From: Phenylobacterium conjunctum
GTDB taxonomy: Bacteria > Pseudomonadota > Alphaproteobacteria > Caulobacterales > Caulobacteraceae
Assembly: GCF_042679085.1 (NCBI RefSeq)
Contig: NZ_JBHTLQ010000004.1
Span: forward strand, 62,001-126,000
Length of the DNA: 64,000 bases
Direction of reading: 5' to 3'
This document shows, one piece after another, positions 42,860 through 51,365 of the stretch. Under the pieces are notes generated by a model. The model ran no database searches and was not told where the DNA came from. It saw nothing but the letters and a program-made list of their open reading frames with translations. The translations under genes were made by a program, and so were the position numbers. The first letter of the stretch is position 1. Each line of letters opens with the position of its first letter.

Positions 42860-43966
42860 ATGTCGTCGCAACAGTTCGTATTCGAGCGCGTCACCAGCGA
42901 GATCCATCAGCAGATGGAGGGCGTGCTCGCGCTCGCCGACCGGCTGGCTCGCCAGCCGCTGGGCCCGGACGCCCAGGTCTGTGTGGCGGGCGTCATCGAG
43001 GCCTGCGCCAGCGTCCGACAGATCGTCTCGGCGACCATGGACCTGGAGGCAGCCGACGCGGCCGGTGTTAGCTTCAATCCGGCCGCCTGCCGCCTGCGCG
43101 ACCTAGTGGACGACCTGGAAGCCCGCTGGGGCGAGCGCGCCCGCGCCTGTGGCGTGACCCTGCTGGTCTCCTATGACGGCGATCCCGACGCCACGGCGAT
43201 GATCGACGCCGCCCGCACCATCCAGGCCTTTGACGGCTTCATCGCCCAGGCCCTGGCCGGGGTGCGCCGCGGGGCGGTGGAAGCCGCGCTGCGCGCCGTC
43301 GCCTGTGGCGACACCATCCGCATCCAAGGCCGCGTCCGCGGCGGGGGCGAGCGCAGCCTCGGCGAACGCGCCCTCGACATCCAGCAGATCGAGGCCCTGT
43401 TCGGCCTCGAGACCGCCCTGACCTCCGCCCTGGGCCACAAGATCCTGGCCAGCCTGGGCGGCCAGATCCGCGCCGACGACAACCTGGGCGGCGGCGAGAC
43501 CCTGGTCTTTGAATTCGAGGCGCCCCGCGCCCAGCCGCAGGGCGAGGACAGCGGCCGGCCGGCCGAGTCCGCCCGCAGCGCCCACATCCTGGTGGTCGAC
43601 GACAACGCCACCAACCGCATGGTCGCCGAGACCCTGTGCGAGATGTTCGAGTGCACCTCCGAGAGCGTCACCGATGGCGTCGAGGCGGTGGACGCCGCGC
43701 GCTCCGGCCGCTTCGACCTGATCCTGATGGATATCAAGATGCCGCGGATGGACGGCGTCGCCGCCACCCGCGAGATCCGCCGCATGGCCGGCCCCGCCGG
43801 GGCCGTGCCGATCATCGCCCTGACCGCCAACGCCGATCCAGAGGACGCCGCCGGCTACCTGGCCGCCGGCATGAACGGGGTCGTCGAAAAGCCAATGAAG
43901 CCAGACACCCTGCTGCGCGCCCTGCAAGAGAACCTCGGCGACAAGCCGGACGCCGCGGCGGCCTGA
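42860..43966 (+). CDS. Degenerate histidine kinase fused to a receiver domain
   Basis: 368-aa soluble protein. The N-terminal part (about 1-225) follows the outline of a dimerisation plus ATPase kinase core, but the H-box is replaced (VTSEIHQQMEGVLALADRL in place of SHEIRTPLNG) and the N-box and glycine-rich boxes are weak or missing, so it is probably not a kinase. The receiver (about 238-355) is intact, with ILVVDDNATNRMV, LILMDIKMPRMDG and VVEKPM. It could accept phosphate from another kinase or act as a scaffold. The ATG at 42860 is preferred over a GTG at 42818. Transcribed away from the receptors. Confidence 0.75.
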   Translation: MSSQQFVFERVTSEIHQQMEGVLALADRLARQPLGPDAQVCVAGVIEACASVRQIVSATMDLEAADAAGVSFNPAACRLRDLVDDLEARWGERARACGVTLLVSYDGDPDATAMIDAARTIQAFDGFIAQALAGVRRGAVEAALRAVACGDTIRIQGRVRGGGERSLGERALDIQQIEALFGLETALTSALGHKILASLGGQIRADDNLGGGETLVFEFEAPRAQPQGEDSGRPAESARSAHILVVDDNATNRMVAETLCEMFECTSESVTDGVEAVDAARSGRFDLILMDIKMPRMDGVAATREIRRMAGPAGAVPIIALTANADPEDAAGYLAAGMNGVVEKPMKPDTLLRALQENLGDKPDAAAA

Positions 43967-44031
43967 TTTCCCCTGGCGGATCGGTCCGGCCGGTCTAAGC
44001 TCTCCCCCAAGTCACTCGGGGGAGGATCGCT

Positions 44032-44655
44032 GTGCCGTCACTCTATGAACGCTTCATCCTGCCCAAGCTTTTGACCTCGGCCTGCTCCTCGCCGCCGATG
44101 ATGAAGCAGCGCGCCAAGGTGGTGCCGCGCGCCGCCGGCCGGGTTCTGGAACTGGGCGTCGGCATGGGCCTGAACCTTTCCTGCTATGACCCGACCAAGG
44201 TGGACGAGGTGATCGGCGTCGATCCCTCGCCCGAGCTGCGCCAGATCGCCCTGGCGGCCCCCAAGCCCGAAGGCCTGAAGGTCCAGGTGGCGGACGGCGT
44301 GGCCGAGGCCCTGCCCTTCGAGGACAAGGGGTTCGACACCGTGGTCTGCACCTTCACCCTGTGCTCGGTGCACCAGCCCAAGGCGGCCCTGGCCGAGGCG
44401 CGGCGGGTGCTGAAGCCCGGCGGGCGGCTGTTGTTCTGCGAACACGGCCTGGCGCCGGACCCGGATGTCGCCAAGTGGCAGCGGCGGGTGGAGCCGATCT
44501 GGAAACGCCTGGCGGGCGGGTGCCATCTGTGCCGCCCGGTGGCCAGCGCCATCGGCGAGGCCGGGTTCAAGGTCGACTGGCTGGAGACCATGTACGTGCC
44601 CAACACGCCGCGCATCGCCGGCTGGAACGAATGGGGCGCGGCGGTCGTCGCCTGA
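44032..44655 (+). CDS. Class I SAM-dependent methyltransferase
   Basis: 207-aa methyltransferase with motif I LELGVGMGLNLSCY, IGVDPSPELRQIA and the post-motif FDTVVCTFTLCS then LKPGGRLLFCEHG. The arrangement resembles small UbiE/METTL7-like enzymes. The start is GTG with GGAGG 6 bp upstream. The next gene starts 9 bp after its stop, so the pair is likely co-transcribed. Substrate unknown. Confidence 0.85.
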   Translation: MPSLYERFILPKLLTSACSSPPMMKQRAKVVPRAAGRVLELGVGMGLNLSCYDPTKVDEVIGVDPSPELRQIALAAPKPEGLKVQVADGVAEALPFEDKGFDTVVCTFTLCSVHQPKAALAEARRVLKPGGRLLFCEHGLAPDPDVAKWQRRVEPIWKRLAGGCHLCRPVASAIGEAGFKVDWLETMYVPNTPRIAGWNEWGAAVVA

Positions 44656-44663
44656 GCCACGCC

Positions 44664-45629
44664 ATGACCCTTCGCATCGGCCTGATCGGCGCCTCGCGCA
44701 TCGCCACCACCGCCATCATCGCCCCCGCCGCCGGGCGCTCAGACGTCCAGGTCACCGCCGTGGCCGCCCGTGATCCTGAGCGGGCGCGGGCCTATGCCGC
44801 GCCCCATGGCGTCCCGCACGTCGCCGCCGACTACGCCAGCCTGATCGCCCGCGACGACGTGGACCTGGTCTATGTCGGCCTGCCGCCGGCCGGCCACGCC
44901 GCCTGGACCATCGCCGCTCTGGAGGCCGGCAAGCCGGTGCTGTGCGAAAAGCCCTTCGCCCGCGACGCCGCCGAAGCCCAGGCCATGGTCGAGGCGGCGG
45001 GGCGGACGGGTCAGGTGCTGATCGAGGCCTTCCACTACCGTTTCCACGCGGTCATGGACCGGGCGCTGGCGCTGGTTCGATCCGGCGCCCTGGGCGCGCT
45101 GCAGCGCGCGCACGCGGTGTTCCAGGTCCCGATCCCCAAGGATATCGACGACCTGCGCTGGCGGGCGGACCAGGCGGGCGGGGCCCTGATGGACCTGGGC
45201 TGCTATCCCCTGCACATCCTGCGCACCCTGATCGGCGCGGAGCCTGAGGTCTTGTCAGCCCAAGGCGTGTTCGACAACGGCGTCGACGCCGCCATGAGCG
45301 CCAGCCTGGCCTTCCCCGGCGGGGTGGAGGCGCAGATCTCCTGCTCCATGATCCCGGACGCGCCCGGCGCCGTGGCGGTGCTGGAGGGCTCTGAAGGGCG
45401 GCTGGAGATCATCAATTTCATCGCCCCGCAGATCGGCTGCCGAATGACGGCGACCATCCGGGGCGAGACGCAGGTCCTGCCCACGGACGGGCCGACCACC
45501 TACGAGGCGCAACTCGACCATGTACTGGACGTGCTGGCAGGCCGCGCCGCCCAGATCACGGGCGGGGCGGATGCGATCGCCAACATGGCGGCGATCGATG
45601 CGATCTACCGGGCGGCGGGCCGCCCTTAA
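44664..45629 (+). CDS. Gfo/Idh/MocA family oxidoreductase
   Basis: 321-aa NAD(P)-dependent oxidoreductase, two-domain Rossmann plus alpha/beta fold. The nucleotide motif is IGLIGASRIA, and CEKPFARDAAEA holds the family's EKP lysine. The active-site region is EAFHYRFHAVMDR and GGALMDLGCYPLHILR. Such proteins oxidise or reduce sugars or cyclic alcohols, but the substrate is not inferable. The ATG at 44664 is used; the longer frame upstream lies in the methyltransferase. Confidence 0.9.
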   Translation: MTLRIGLIGASRIATTAIIAPAAGRSDVQVTAVAARDPERARAYAAPHGVPHVAADYASLIARDDVDLVYVGLPPAGHAAWTIAALEAGKPVLCEKPFARDAAEAQAMVEAAGRTGQVLIEAFHYRFHAVMDRALALVRSGALGALQRAHAVFQVPIPKDIDDLRWRADQAGGALMDLGCYPLHILRTLIGAEPEVLSAQGVFDNGVDAAMSASLAFPGGVEAQISCSMIPDAPGAVAVLEGSEGRLEIINFIAPQIGCRMTATIRGETQVLPTDGPTTYEAQLDHVLDVLAGRAAQITGGADAIANMAAIDAIYRAAGRP

Positions 45630-45633
45630 GGTC

Positions 45634-45846
45634 TTAGAGCTGGTTGAACTCGCCGCAGCGGCACTTCACGACCACGTCGCGCAGGGCCTCGGGACCGTCG
45701 GCGACATGGATCGGTTCGTTGCAGGCGCCGCAGGTGAAGGCGGTGCGGCCAGGCTGGCGGTCGTTCACGTCGATCTGGACGGCCTCGACGAGGGCGCGGC
45801 GGCCCACGAACAGGCTGGGGACCGTGCGAAGAGACGTCATGATCAT
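45634..45846 (-). CDS. Small zinc-ribbon protein
   Basis: 70-aa protein with a C-terminal C-x2-C...C-x-C arrangement (CGAC at 39-42, CRCG at 62-65) that should bind zinc; the N-terminal part is mixed. GGAG lies eight bases before the ATG at 45846. Similar small zinc-ribbon proteins are common hypothetical genes. It is convergent with the Gfo/Idh/MocA gene, about 4 bp apart. Confidence 0.7.
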   Translation of the reverse strand: MIMTSLRTVPSLFVGRRALVEAVQIDVNDRQPGRTAFTCGACNEPIHVADGPEALRDVVVKCRCGEFNQL

Positions 45847-46039
45847 GCGGGGTACTCCACTAAGCCCGAGCGGGGAGGCGCGGGATCTCGTCGGTTTATG
45901 ACCAACGAATGTTGCAATGCAATGACTACTTCGCCCGTTAACTACAGAGGGCTGCTGATGCCGACTTTCCAGGCGATTTTTGCGCTGCAATAAGGCCCTG
46001 CGCGTGCGCCGACGACGACTTCGCGGTTAACGAATCTGA

Positions 46040-46276
46040 TTAGCGCTCGACGCAGACGGCCGACAGTCTCGGGCTGCGGGGCTCGATGATTGCGGCGGCG
46101 CCGGCCCGCTTCATGGCCTTGTTGTCTGCCTCCTGCAGCTTGGCCATGGCGGCCTCGTCGGCGACCAACGCCTCACGGGCGGCTTCGCAGGTCGCTTTGG
46201 AGGTGAAGGTGGCGGTGTAGCTGGAGCCGGTCTGGCCGCTGATGAACCAGGTCACGAGCAGAATGAACTCTTTCAT
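46040..46276 (-). CDS. Small hypothetical protein, possibly secreted or membrane-bound
   Basis: 78-aa protein with a short hydrophobic N-terminus (MKEFILLVTWFISG), a two-cysteine mature part (ATCEAAREAL and SAVCVER) and an Ala-rich helix. The pair of cysteines could form a disulfide after export. A G-rich ribosome-binding-like run precedes the ATG. No family recognised. Confidence 0.55.
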   Translation of the reverse strand: MKEFILLVTWFISGQTGSSYTATFTSKATCEAAREALVADEAAMAKLQEADNKAMKRAGAAAIIEPRSPRLSAVCVER

Positions 46277-46616
46277 CGAACGCCCCCATTCGCCCGGATC
46301 GTTGATCGCGGCAGGGGCCTAGCCTCCCCGCAATGGGGCAGGACTGCCACGCGCCGGGCGAAGGCGTCAACCGGCGGACGGAACGGGGTTATCTGTCGGG
46401 CTGGGCCTGTCCTGGCGTCCGGCGTCGGCGCCATGTTCGATGCGACCCAGCTCGACCTCCGCGCGGGAAAAGACCTCCTCCTGGCCGGTGTCGAGGACGG
46501 GATCCTGGGGCGAAGGTTTGAGTGGGGCCTGGGTCATCATCAAGGAACGCGTCCGGGCGCGGGTGGTTGCCGTACCTCAAGGGCCGGGCCAGGCTTTCCC
46601 CGGTCTGGAGCCCGCC
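46277..46616. other. 340-bp gap with one possible 57-aa gene
   Basis: The only supported candidate is a minus-strand 57-codon frame at 46367-46540. Otherwise it holds the upstream regions of the 78-aa gene and the SOUL gene; no promoter motif is clear. Confidence 0.5.
46367..46540 (-). CDS. Possible 57-aa acidic protein
   Basis: Frame encoding MMTQAPLKPSPQDPVLDTGQ and a further 37 residues with mixed charge (EEVFSRAEVELGRIEHGAD). G/C at nearly all third codon positions favours coding; there is no strong ribosome binding site. Unknown function. Confidence 0.35.
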   Translation of the reverse strand: MMTQAPLKPSPQDPVLDTGQEEVFSRAEVELGRIEHGADAGRQDRPSPTDNPVPSAG

Positions 46617-47234
46617 ATGCGATCCCTGCTCGCCGTCCTCATCCTCACCGCCAGCCTGATCGGAGGCCCCGCCATGGCCATTGAGCAACCCAAGCATCAG
46701 GTGGAACGCGCCGAGGGCAAGTTCGAGCTGCGCCGCTATGCGCCCTATGTGGTGGCCGAGGTCGAGGTGGGCGGCGATCAGAAGCAGGCGGTGCAGGCGG
46801 GTTTCCGCAAGCTGGCCGGCTATATCTTCGGGGCCAACCAGGGCCGGGCCAAGATCGCCATGACCGCGCCTGTGGCCCAGGCCAGAAAGGGCGAGAAGAT
46901 CGCCATGACCGCCCCCGTCGCCCAGACATCCGACACCGCCGGCCGCTGGACCATCCAGTTCATGATGCCCAGCGCCTACCGGCTCGACACCCTGCCCCAT
47001 CCCAACGACCCGGACGTGAGGTTCCGCCAGGAGCCCGCCCGGCGCAAGGCGGTGCTGACCTATTCCGGCGTCGCCAATGCGAAGAATTTCGCCGAGCGGA
47101 CGGCCGAGTTGGAAGGCTGGATCGCCACCAAGGGCCTCAAGGCCCGCTCAGGCGCCACACTGGCCCAGTACGACCCGCCCTGGACGCCCTGGTTCATGCG
47201 CAGGAATGAAGTGCAGATCGAGGTGGGGGACTAG
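46617..47234 (+). CDS. SOUL-family haem-binding-like secreted protein
   Basis: 205-aa protein with a signal peptide (MRSLLAVLILTASLIGGPAMA) and a SOUL domain: FELRRYAPYVVAEVEV at the start, two KIAMTAPVAQ copies in the middle, and the C-terminal segment ending in PPWTPWFMRRNEVQIEV. SOUL proteins bind haem or tetrapyrroles in eukaryotes; bacterial members are largely uncharacterised. The duplicated KIAMTAPVAQ copies, about 17 residues apart, are usual for the family. Confidence 0.85.
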   Translation: MRSLLAVLILTASLIGGPAMAIEQPKHQVERAEGKFELRRYAPYVVAEVEVGGDQKQAVQAGFRKLAGYIFGANQGRAKIAMTAPVAQARKGEKIAMTAPVAQTSDTAGRWTIQFMMPSAYRLDTLPHPNDPDVRFRQEPARRKAVLTYSGVANAKNFAERTAELEGWIATKGLKARSGATLAQYDPPWTPWFMRRNEVQIEVGD

Positions 47235-47250
47235 CTCCGCCCCAAAAGCA

Positions 47251-47276
47251 AAAAGCCCCGCCGGAGCGGGGCTTTT
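47251..47276. terminator. Bidirectional hairpin terminator
   Basis: AAAAGCCCCGC (47251-47261) and GCGGGGCTTTT (47266-47276) form a perfect 11-bp stem with a CGGA loop, T-rich on both strands. It ends the SOUL gene on the plus strand and the tRNA on the minus strand. Confidence 0.85.
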
Positions 47277-47282
47277 CGGAAG

Positions 47283-47359
47283 TGGTAGCTGGGGGCGGGA
47301 TCGAACCGCCGACCTGTGGGTTATGAATCCACCGCTCTAACCATCTGAGCTACCCAGCC
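47283..47359 (-). tRNA. tRNA with CAU anticodon (Met elongator or Ile2)
   Basis: 77-nt cloverleaf: acceptor GGCTGGG pairs with CCCAGCT, D arm GCTC/GAGC, anticodon stem GTGGA/CCCAC around TTCATAA with CAT at 47323-47325, T arm GGCGG-TTCGATC-CCGCC, CCA encoded. The A31-C39 closing pair of the anticodon stem is a mismatch. CAU could be elongator Met or lysidine-modified Ile2; body features do not decide, and the initiator is unlikely because the 1-72 pair is a G-U wobble. Confidence 0.9.
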
Positions 47360-47456
47360 GCCGGGCCTTTCGGCGAGGGGCGGTTTATAGGGATTGTTTT
47401 TCGCCCATTCAAGCGGCTTGGGCGCGAGGCAAAGGACGGCTAGTTTGCCGACCGAC

Positions 47457-48485
47457 ATGAGCGTGCTTCACCTCCTCGGAACGGCCGGCGAAGGCGGCGC
47501 GGAAACCTATTTCCTCGACCTCGTCGGGGCCTTGGCCCGTGCGGACGGGCCTCAGGCCTGCGCCATCCGCCCCAACGCCAACCGCGAGGCGGCGCTGGCG
47601 GCCGCCCGCGTGAGCGTGGAGACCTACCGATTCGGCGGTCCGCTGGACCTGATCACCAAGCCGCGCATCAAGACCTTCGCCCAGAAGCAGGACGTCAAGG
47701 TGGCCCTGGCCTGGATGAACCGGGCCGCAAGGCACACCCCACGCGGGCCGTGGGCGCGGATCGGGCGGCTCGGCGGCTACTACAATCTCAAATACTACCG
47801 CGGCTTCGATCACCTGGTGGCCAACACCGAGGACATCGCCGACTGGGTCGTGGCTCAGGGTTGGCCCGCAGGCCGGGTCCGCTACATCCCCAACTTCGCC
47901 GCCGCGCCGCCGGACACGGCGGCGGTGGACCGGGCCAGCCTGGACACCCCTGATGACGCCCCCCTGCTGCTGGCCATGGGCCGGCTGCACGAGGCCAAGG
48001 CCCACGACATCAACCTGACCGCGCTCACCCAGATCCCGGACGCCTATCTGTGGATCGCCGGGGCCGGGCCGCTGGAGGCCAAGCTGAAGGCCATGGCCGA
48101 GGCGATGGGCGTGGCCGGGCGCGTGCGGTTCCTGGGCTGGCGGACTGATCCGTCGGCGCTGTACCGGGCGGCGGACGTCTGCGTCTTCCCCTCCCGGTAC
48201 GAGCCCCTGGGCAATGTGGTGATCCAGGCCTGGGCCCACGGCCTGCCGGTGGTGGCCGCCGCGAGCCAGGGGCCGGCCGCCCTGATCCGCGACGAGGCCG
48301 ACGGCTTGCTGGCGCCGGTGGATGACGCCGAGGCCTTCGCCGCCCAGGTGAAGCGCGTGCTGGCCGATCCCATGTTGCGCATTCGCCTGGCCCAGAACGG
48401 CGCCGAGCGGGTGGAGGCGGAGTTTTCCGAGGCCGCGGTCGTGGCCCAGTGGAAGACGCTGTTCGCCGACTACGGAGCCGGCTGA
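47457..48485 (+). CDS. Glycosyltransferase (GT4-like)
   Basis: 342-aa GT-B glycosyltransferase. The N-terminal domain begins LHLLGTAGEGGAETYFLDLV; the C-terminal domain has LLAMGRLHEAKAHD and the nucleotide-sugar site RYEPLGNVVIQAWAHGLPVVAA, the E-x7-E-like signature of GT4. Probably uses an NDP-sugar to build a surface polysaccharide. The ATG at 47457 is used. It overlaps the asnB start by one base (TGATG), so the two form an operon. The acceptor is unknown. Confidence 0.9.
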   Translation: MSVLHLLGTAGEGGAETYFLDLVGALARADGPQACAIRPNANREAALAAARVSVETYRFGGPLDLITKPRIKTFAQKQDVKVALAWMNRAARHTPRGPWARIGRLGGYYNLKYYRGFDHLVANTEDIADWVVAQGWPAGRVRYIPNFAAAPPDTAAVDRASLDTPDDAPLLLAMGRLHEAKAHDINLTALTQIPDAYLWIAGAGPLEAKLKAMAEAMGVAGRVRFLGWRTDPSALYRAADVCVFPSRYEPLGNVVIQAWAHGLPVVAAASQGPAALIRDEADGLLAPVDDAEAFAAQVKRVLADPMLRIRLAQNGAERVEAEFSEAAVVAQWKTLFADYGAG

Positions 48486-50206
48486 TGTGCGGCATAGCCG
48501 GGGTGCTGCACGGGCCCGGGTCGGCGCGCCCGATGATCGAGGCCCTGACCCACCGCGGCCCCAACGGGGTGAGGGTGGAGGATCATGAGGGCCTGTCCTT
48601 CGCTCACGCCCGGCTGTCGATCATCGACCTGGAGGGCGGCTGGCAGCCGTTGCATGCGGCCGGATCGACCGTCATCGGCAATGGCGAGGTCTATAACTAT
48701 GTCGAGCTGGCCGCCACGTTCGGCCTGAAGGACGTGCTCGCGACCGGCTCGGATTTCGAGCCCCTGCTGCACCTGTACGAGAAGGAAGGTCCCGCCGCCT
48801 TCCAGCGCCTGCGCGGCATGTACGCCCTGTGCCTGGTGGGGGGGGACGGCCGCACATGGCTGGTCCGCGACCCGTTCGGCATCAAGCCGCTCTATGTGCT
48901 GGAGAAGGACGACGCGGTGCTGTTCGCGTCCGAGCCACGCGCCTTCCTCGAGGCCGGGCTGCTGGCGCCGGAGATGGAGCCCGAGGCCGCCGCCGAACTG
49001 CTGGCCTTCAACTACACCCTGTCGCCGATCTTCCGGGGCGTGCACCGGCTGGAGCCGGGCGAGATCGCCGAGGTGGTCGAGGGCCGGCTGGTGCGCCAGG
49101 GCCGGCGACGGCTGATCTCAGAGCCCGGTCACGCCCCCTCCGCCGCTTCGCGGTCCCCCTCCCCCGCCGGGGCGGGGGAGGAGCAATTGGTTCGGCGGCT
49201 GGATGCGGTGCTGGAGGATAGCGTGCGGGTGCACCAGCGCTCGGACGTGCCCTATGGCCTGTTCCTGTCGGGCGGAATCGACTCCGCGGCCGTGGCGACC
49301 CTGATGTCGCGGCTGAACGCCCGGCCGGTGACCGCCTTCACCTGCGGGTTCGATGCGCCCGGCGCGCGGGACGAGCGCGCCCAGGCCGAGCGGGTGGCCA
49401 AGGCCCTGAACCTGGACTGGCGCGAGACCCGGTTCGGCGAAGAGGACTTCTGGCGGATCCTGCCGGACGTCGCCTGGGCGATGGACGACCCCACCGCCGA
49501 CTATGCGACCCTGCCGACCTACAAGCTGGCGGAAGCCGCCAAGGGGACCCTGACCGTGGTCCTGACCGGCGAGGGCGGGGATGAACTGTTTGGCGGCTAT
49601 GGCCGTTATCGCCGGGCCCTGCGCCCTGCCTGGTTGGGCGGACGCGCCGCCGAGCCCCGGCCGGCGGATGCGGCGGCGCTGGACCGCTGGCGCGCTGCGG
49701 CGGCCCCGCCCAAGGGTCTCACCCGCCTGCAACAGGCCCAATGGCGCGACATCGAGACCTGGCTGCCCAACGACCTGCTGCTCAAGCTCGACCGCTGCCT
49801 GATGGCGCATGGACTGGAAGGACGCACGCCGTTCCTGGACCCCGAGGTCGCAGCCTTCGCCTTCCCCCTGCCCGACCGGTTCAAGGTGCGTGGGCGCTAT
49901 GGCAAGTGGATCCTGCGCAAGTGGCTGGAGGGGGTCTGTCCGGCGGCTGAGCCCTGGGCGCGCAAGCAGGGCTTCACCGTGCCGGTGGACGCCTGGATCG
50001 CCCCGCGCGCCGCCGACATCGCCGAGCGGATCTGCGGCCTGGAGGCGGTGCGCCGCGTGCGCCCGGCCGATGCGGTGAAGGCGAGCTTCGAGACCGGCGG
50101 CGCCGAGCGCTGGCCGCTGCTGTTCTTCGCCGTCTGGTCCCTGATCCACCTGGAGAAGGCGAGCCCGTCCGAGGCCCTGAAGGCCTGCGTGGGGGAGCTG
50201 GGCTAG
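48485..50206 (+). CDS. asnB: Glutamine-hydrolysing asparagine synthase, with an in-frame palindromic repeat
   Basis: 573-aa enzyme. The glutaminase domain begins with the nucleophile Cys2 (MCGIAGV) and includes HRGPNG and NGEVYNY; the ATP domain has LSGGIDS and GEGGDELFGGYGRY. Together they transfer amide from glutamine to a carboxylate, here likely in a surface polysaccharide with the upstream glycosyltransferase. At residues about 211-232 a Pro/Ser/Ala segment (SEPGHAPSAASRSPSPAG) separates the domains; the DNA for this (49128-49183) is a palindromic repeat inserted in frame. The start overlaps the glycosyltransferase stop. Confidence 0.9.
   Translation: MCGIAGVLHGPGSARPMIEALTHRGPNGVRVEDHEGLSFAHARLSIIDLEGGWQPLHAAGSTVIGNGEVYNYVELAATFGLKDVLATGSDFEPLLHLYEKEGPAAFQRLRGMYALCLVGGDGRTWLVRDPFGIKPLYVLEKDDAVLFASEPRAFLEAGLLAPEMEPEAAAELLAFNYTLSPIFRGVHRLEPGEIAEVVEGRLVRQGRRRLISEPGHAPSAASRSPSPAGAGEEQLVRRLDAVLEDSVRVHQRSDVPYGLFLSGGIDSAAVATLMSRLNARPVTAFTCGFDAPGARDERAQAERVAKALNLDWRETRFGEEDFWRILPDVAWAMDDPTADYATLPTYKLAEAAKGTLTVVLTGEGGDELFGGYGRYRRALRPAWLGGRAAEPRPADAAALDRWRAAAAPPKGLTRLQQAQWRDIETWLPNDLLLKLDRCLMAHGLEGRTPFLDPEVAAFAFPLPDRFKVRGRYGKWILRKWLEGVCPAAEPWARKQGFTVPVDAWIAPRAADIAERICGLEAVRRVRPADAVKASFETGGAERWPLLFFAVWSLIHLEKASPSEALKACVGELG
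49128..49183. repeat. Palindromic repeat inserted in asnB
   Basis: A GC-rich element with a perfect 11-bp inverted repeat, CCTCCCCCGCC (49158-49168) and GGCGGGGGAGG (49171-49181), preceded by a CCGC-TTC-GCGG hairpin. The sequence is unlike the flanking codons and resembles intergenic palindromes of alphaproteobacteria. It keeps the frame and adds about 19 residues between the two enzyme domains. Confidence 0.75.
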
Positions 50207-50222
50207 CCTAGTTTCCGCTCAT

Positions 50223-50238
50223 CCCGGCATTCGCCGGG
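50223..50238. terminator. Small hairpin between asnB and the oxidase gene
   Basis: CCCGGC (50223-50228) and GCCGGG (50233-50238) form a short stem between convergent genes; no T-tract, so a weak terminator or a repeat remnant. Confidence 0.35.
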
Positions 50239-50252
50239 GTATGCGGTTAGGG

Positions 50253-51365
50253 TTACAGACCCAACCGGCCTGCAACCTCTTCGCCAATGGCCAGGGACGA
50301 GGTCAGACCAGGGCTTTCGATGCCGAACAGGGTGACCAGGTCGGCCATCCCGTGGGCTTCGGGACCGTCGATGCGGAAATCCGGCTGCTTCTCGCCGGGA
50401 CCATGCAGCTTGGGACGGATGCCGGCATAGTCGGGGGCCAGGGCGCCGTCGGGCAGGCTGGGCCAGAACTTGCGGATGTAGCGATAGAACTCCGGCGCGC
50501 GGGCCGGATCGACGCTGTAGTCCAGGCTGTCCACATAGGCGAGGTCAGGGCCGAACACCGCCTGACCGCCCAGGTCGCGGCGATAGTGGGTGCCGAGCGC
50601 GCCGGGGATCGGCGGCGGATAGACCAACCGCGCGAAGGGCGCCTTGCCGGTCAGGCGGAAATAGACGCCCTTGCCATAGTGGCCCTTGGGGATGGTGGCG
50701 GTCGGGAAGCCCTCGATGGTCGCCGCCACCGCCTGGGCCGACAGGCCGGGCGCGGTGATCAGCCGCCGGGCCGTCAGGACGGTGGGCTCGTCGCCACCGG
50801 CCCGGACCTCGAAGCCGCCGGCCTCCAGGGGCGTCGCGCCCTCGAAGGGGGTGGAGGTGACCACGGCGCCGCCCGCGGCCTCGATCTCGCCCTGCAGGGC
50901 CAGCATGTAGCCATGGCTGTCGAACACGCCGCTCTCCGGCGAGATCAGAGCGGCGTCGCAGTTCAGCTCCGGCTCGAGCGCCAGGGCCTGGGCCTTGGTC
51001 AGGTGGGCCATGCCCTCGACGTCATTGGCCTGGGCTTGAGCCAGGATGCCGTCCAGCCGGGCGACCTCCTCGGCGTTGGTGGCCACCACCAGCTTGCCGC
51101 ACTTGTCGTAGGCCACCTTGTGGCTGTCACAGAACGCATAGAGCGCGCGTCGACCCTGGACACACAGCCGGGCTTTCAGAGAGCCGGTGGGATAGTAGAG
51201 TCCGCCGTGCACGACCTCGGAATTGCGGGCCGAGACCCCCTCGCCGATGATCGGGCCGGCTTCCAGCACCGCCACCACCAGGCCCCGTCGCGCCAGGGCG
51301 TAGCCGCAGGCCAGGCCCACTGCGCCCGCACCCACCACCACCGCGTCAAAATCGAATTCCGCCAT
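50253..51365 (-). CDS. FAD-dependent oxidase, L-2-hydroxyglutarate oxidase (LhgO)-like
   Basis: 370-aa flavoprotein of the DAO/LhgO family. The dinucleotide motif is VVVGAGAVGLACGYALAR, followed by SARNSEVVHGGLYYP near residue 46 and SGVFDSHGYMLALQGE. The C-terminal part ends with FGIESPGLTSSLAIGEEVA. LhgO homologues oxidise L-2-hydroxyglutarate and pass electrons to the quinone pool. No signal peptide; the gene is alone and convergent with asnB. Confidence 0.85.
   Translation of the reverse strand: MAEFDFDAVVVGAGAVGLACGYALARRGLVVAVLEAGPIIGEGVSARNSEVVHGGLYYPTGSLKARLCVQGRRALYAFCDSHKVAYDKCGKLVVATNAEEVARLDGILAQAQANDVEGMAHLTKAQALALEPELNCDAALISPESGVFDSHGYMLALQGEIEAAGGAVVTSTPFEGATPLEAGGFEVRAGGDEPTVLTARRLITAPGLSAQAVAATIEGFPTATIPKGHYGKGVYFRLTGKAPFARLVYPPPIPGALGTHYRRDLGGQAVFGPDLAYVDSLDYSVDPARAPEFYRYIRKFWPSLPDGALAPDYAGIRPKLHGPGEKQPDFRIDGPEAHGMADLVTLFGIESPGLTSSLAIGEEVAGRLGL

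Noticed and set aside
46855..46930. Duplicated KIAMTAPVAQ in the SOUL protein as an unusual internal repeat
   Set aside because: Two such motifs are normal for the SOUL family.
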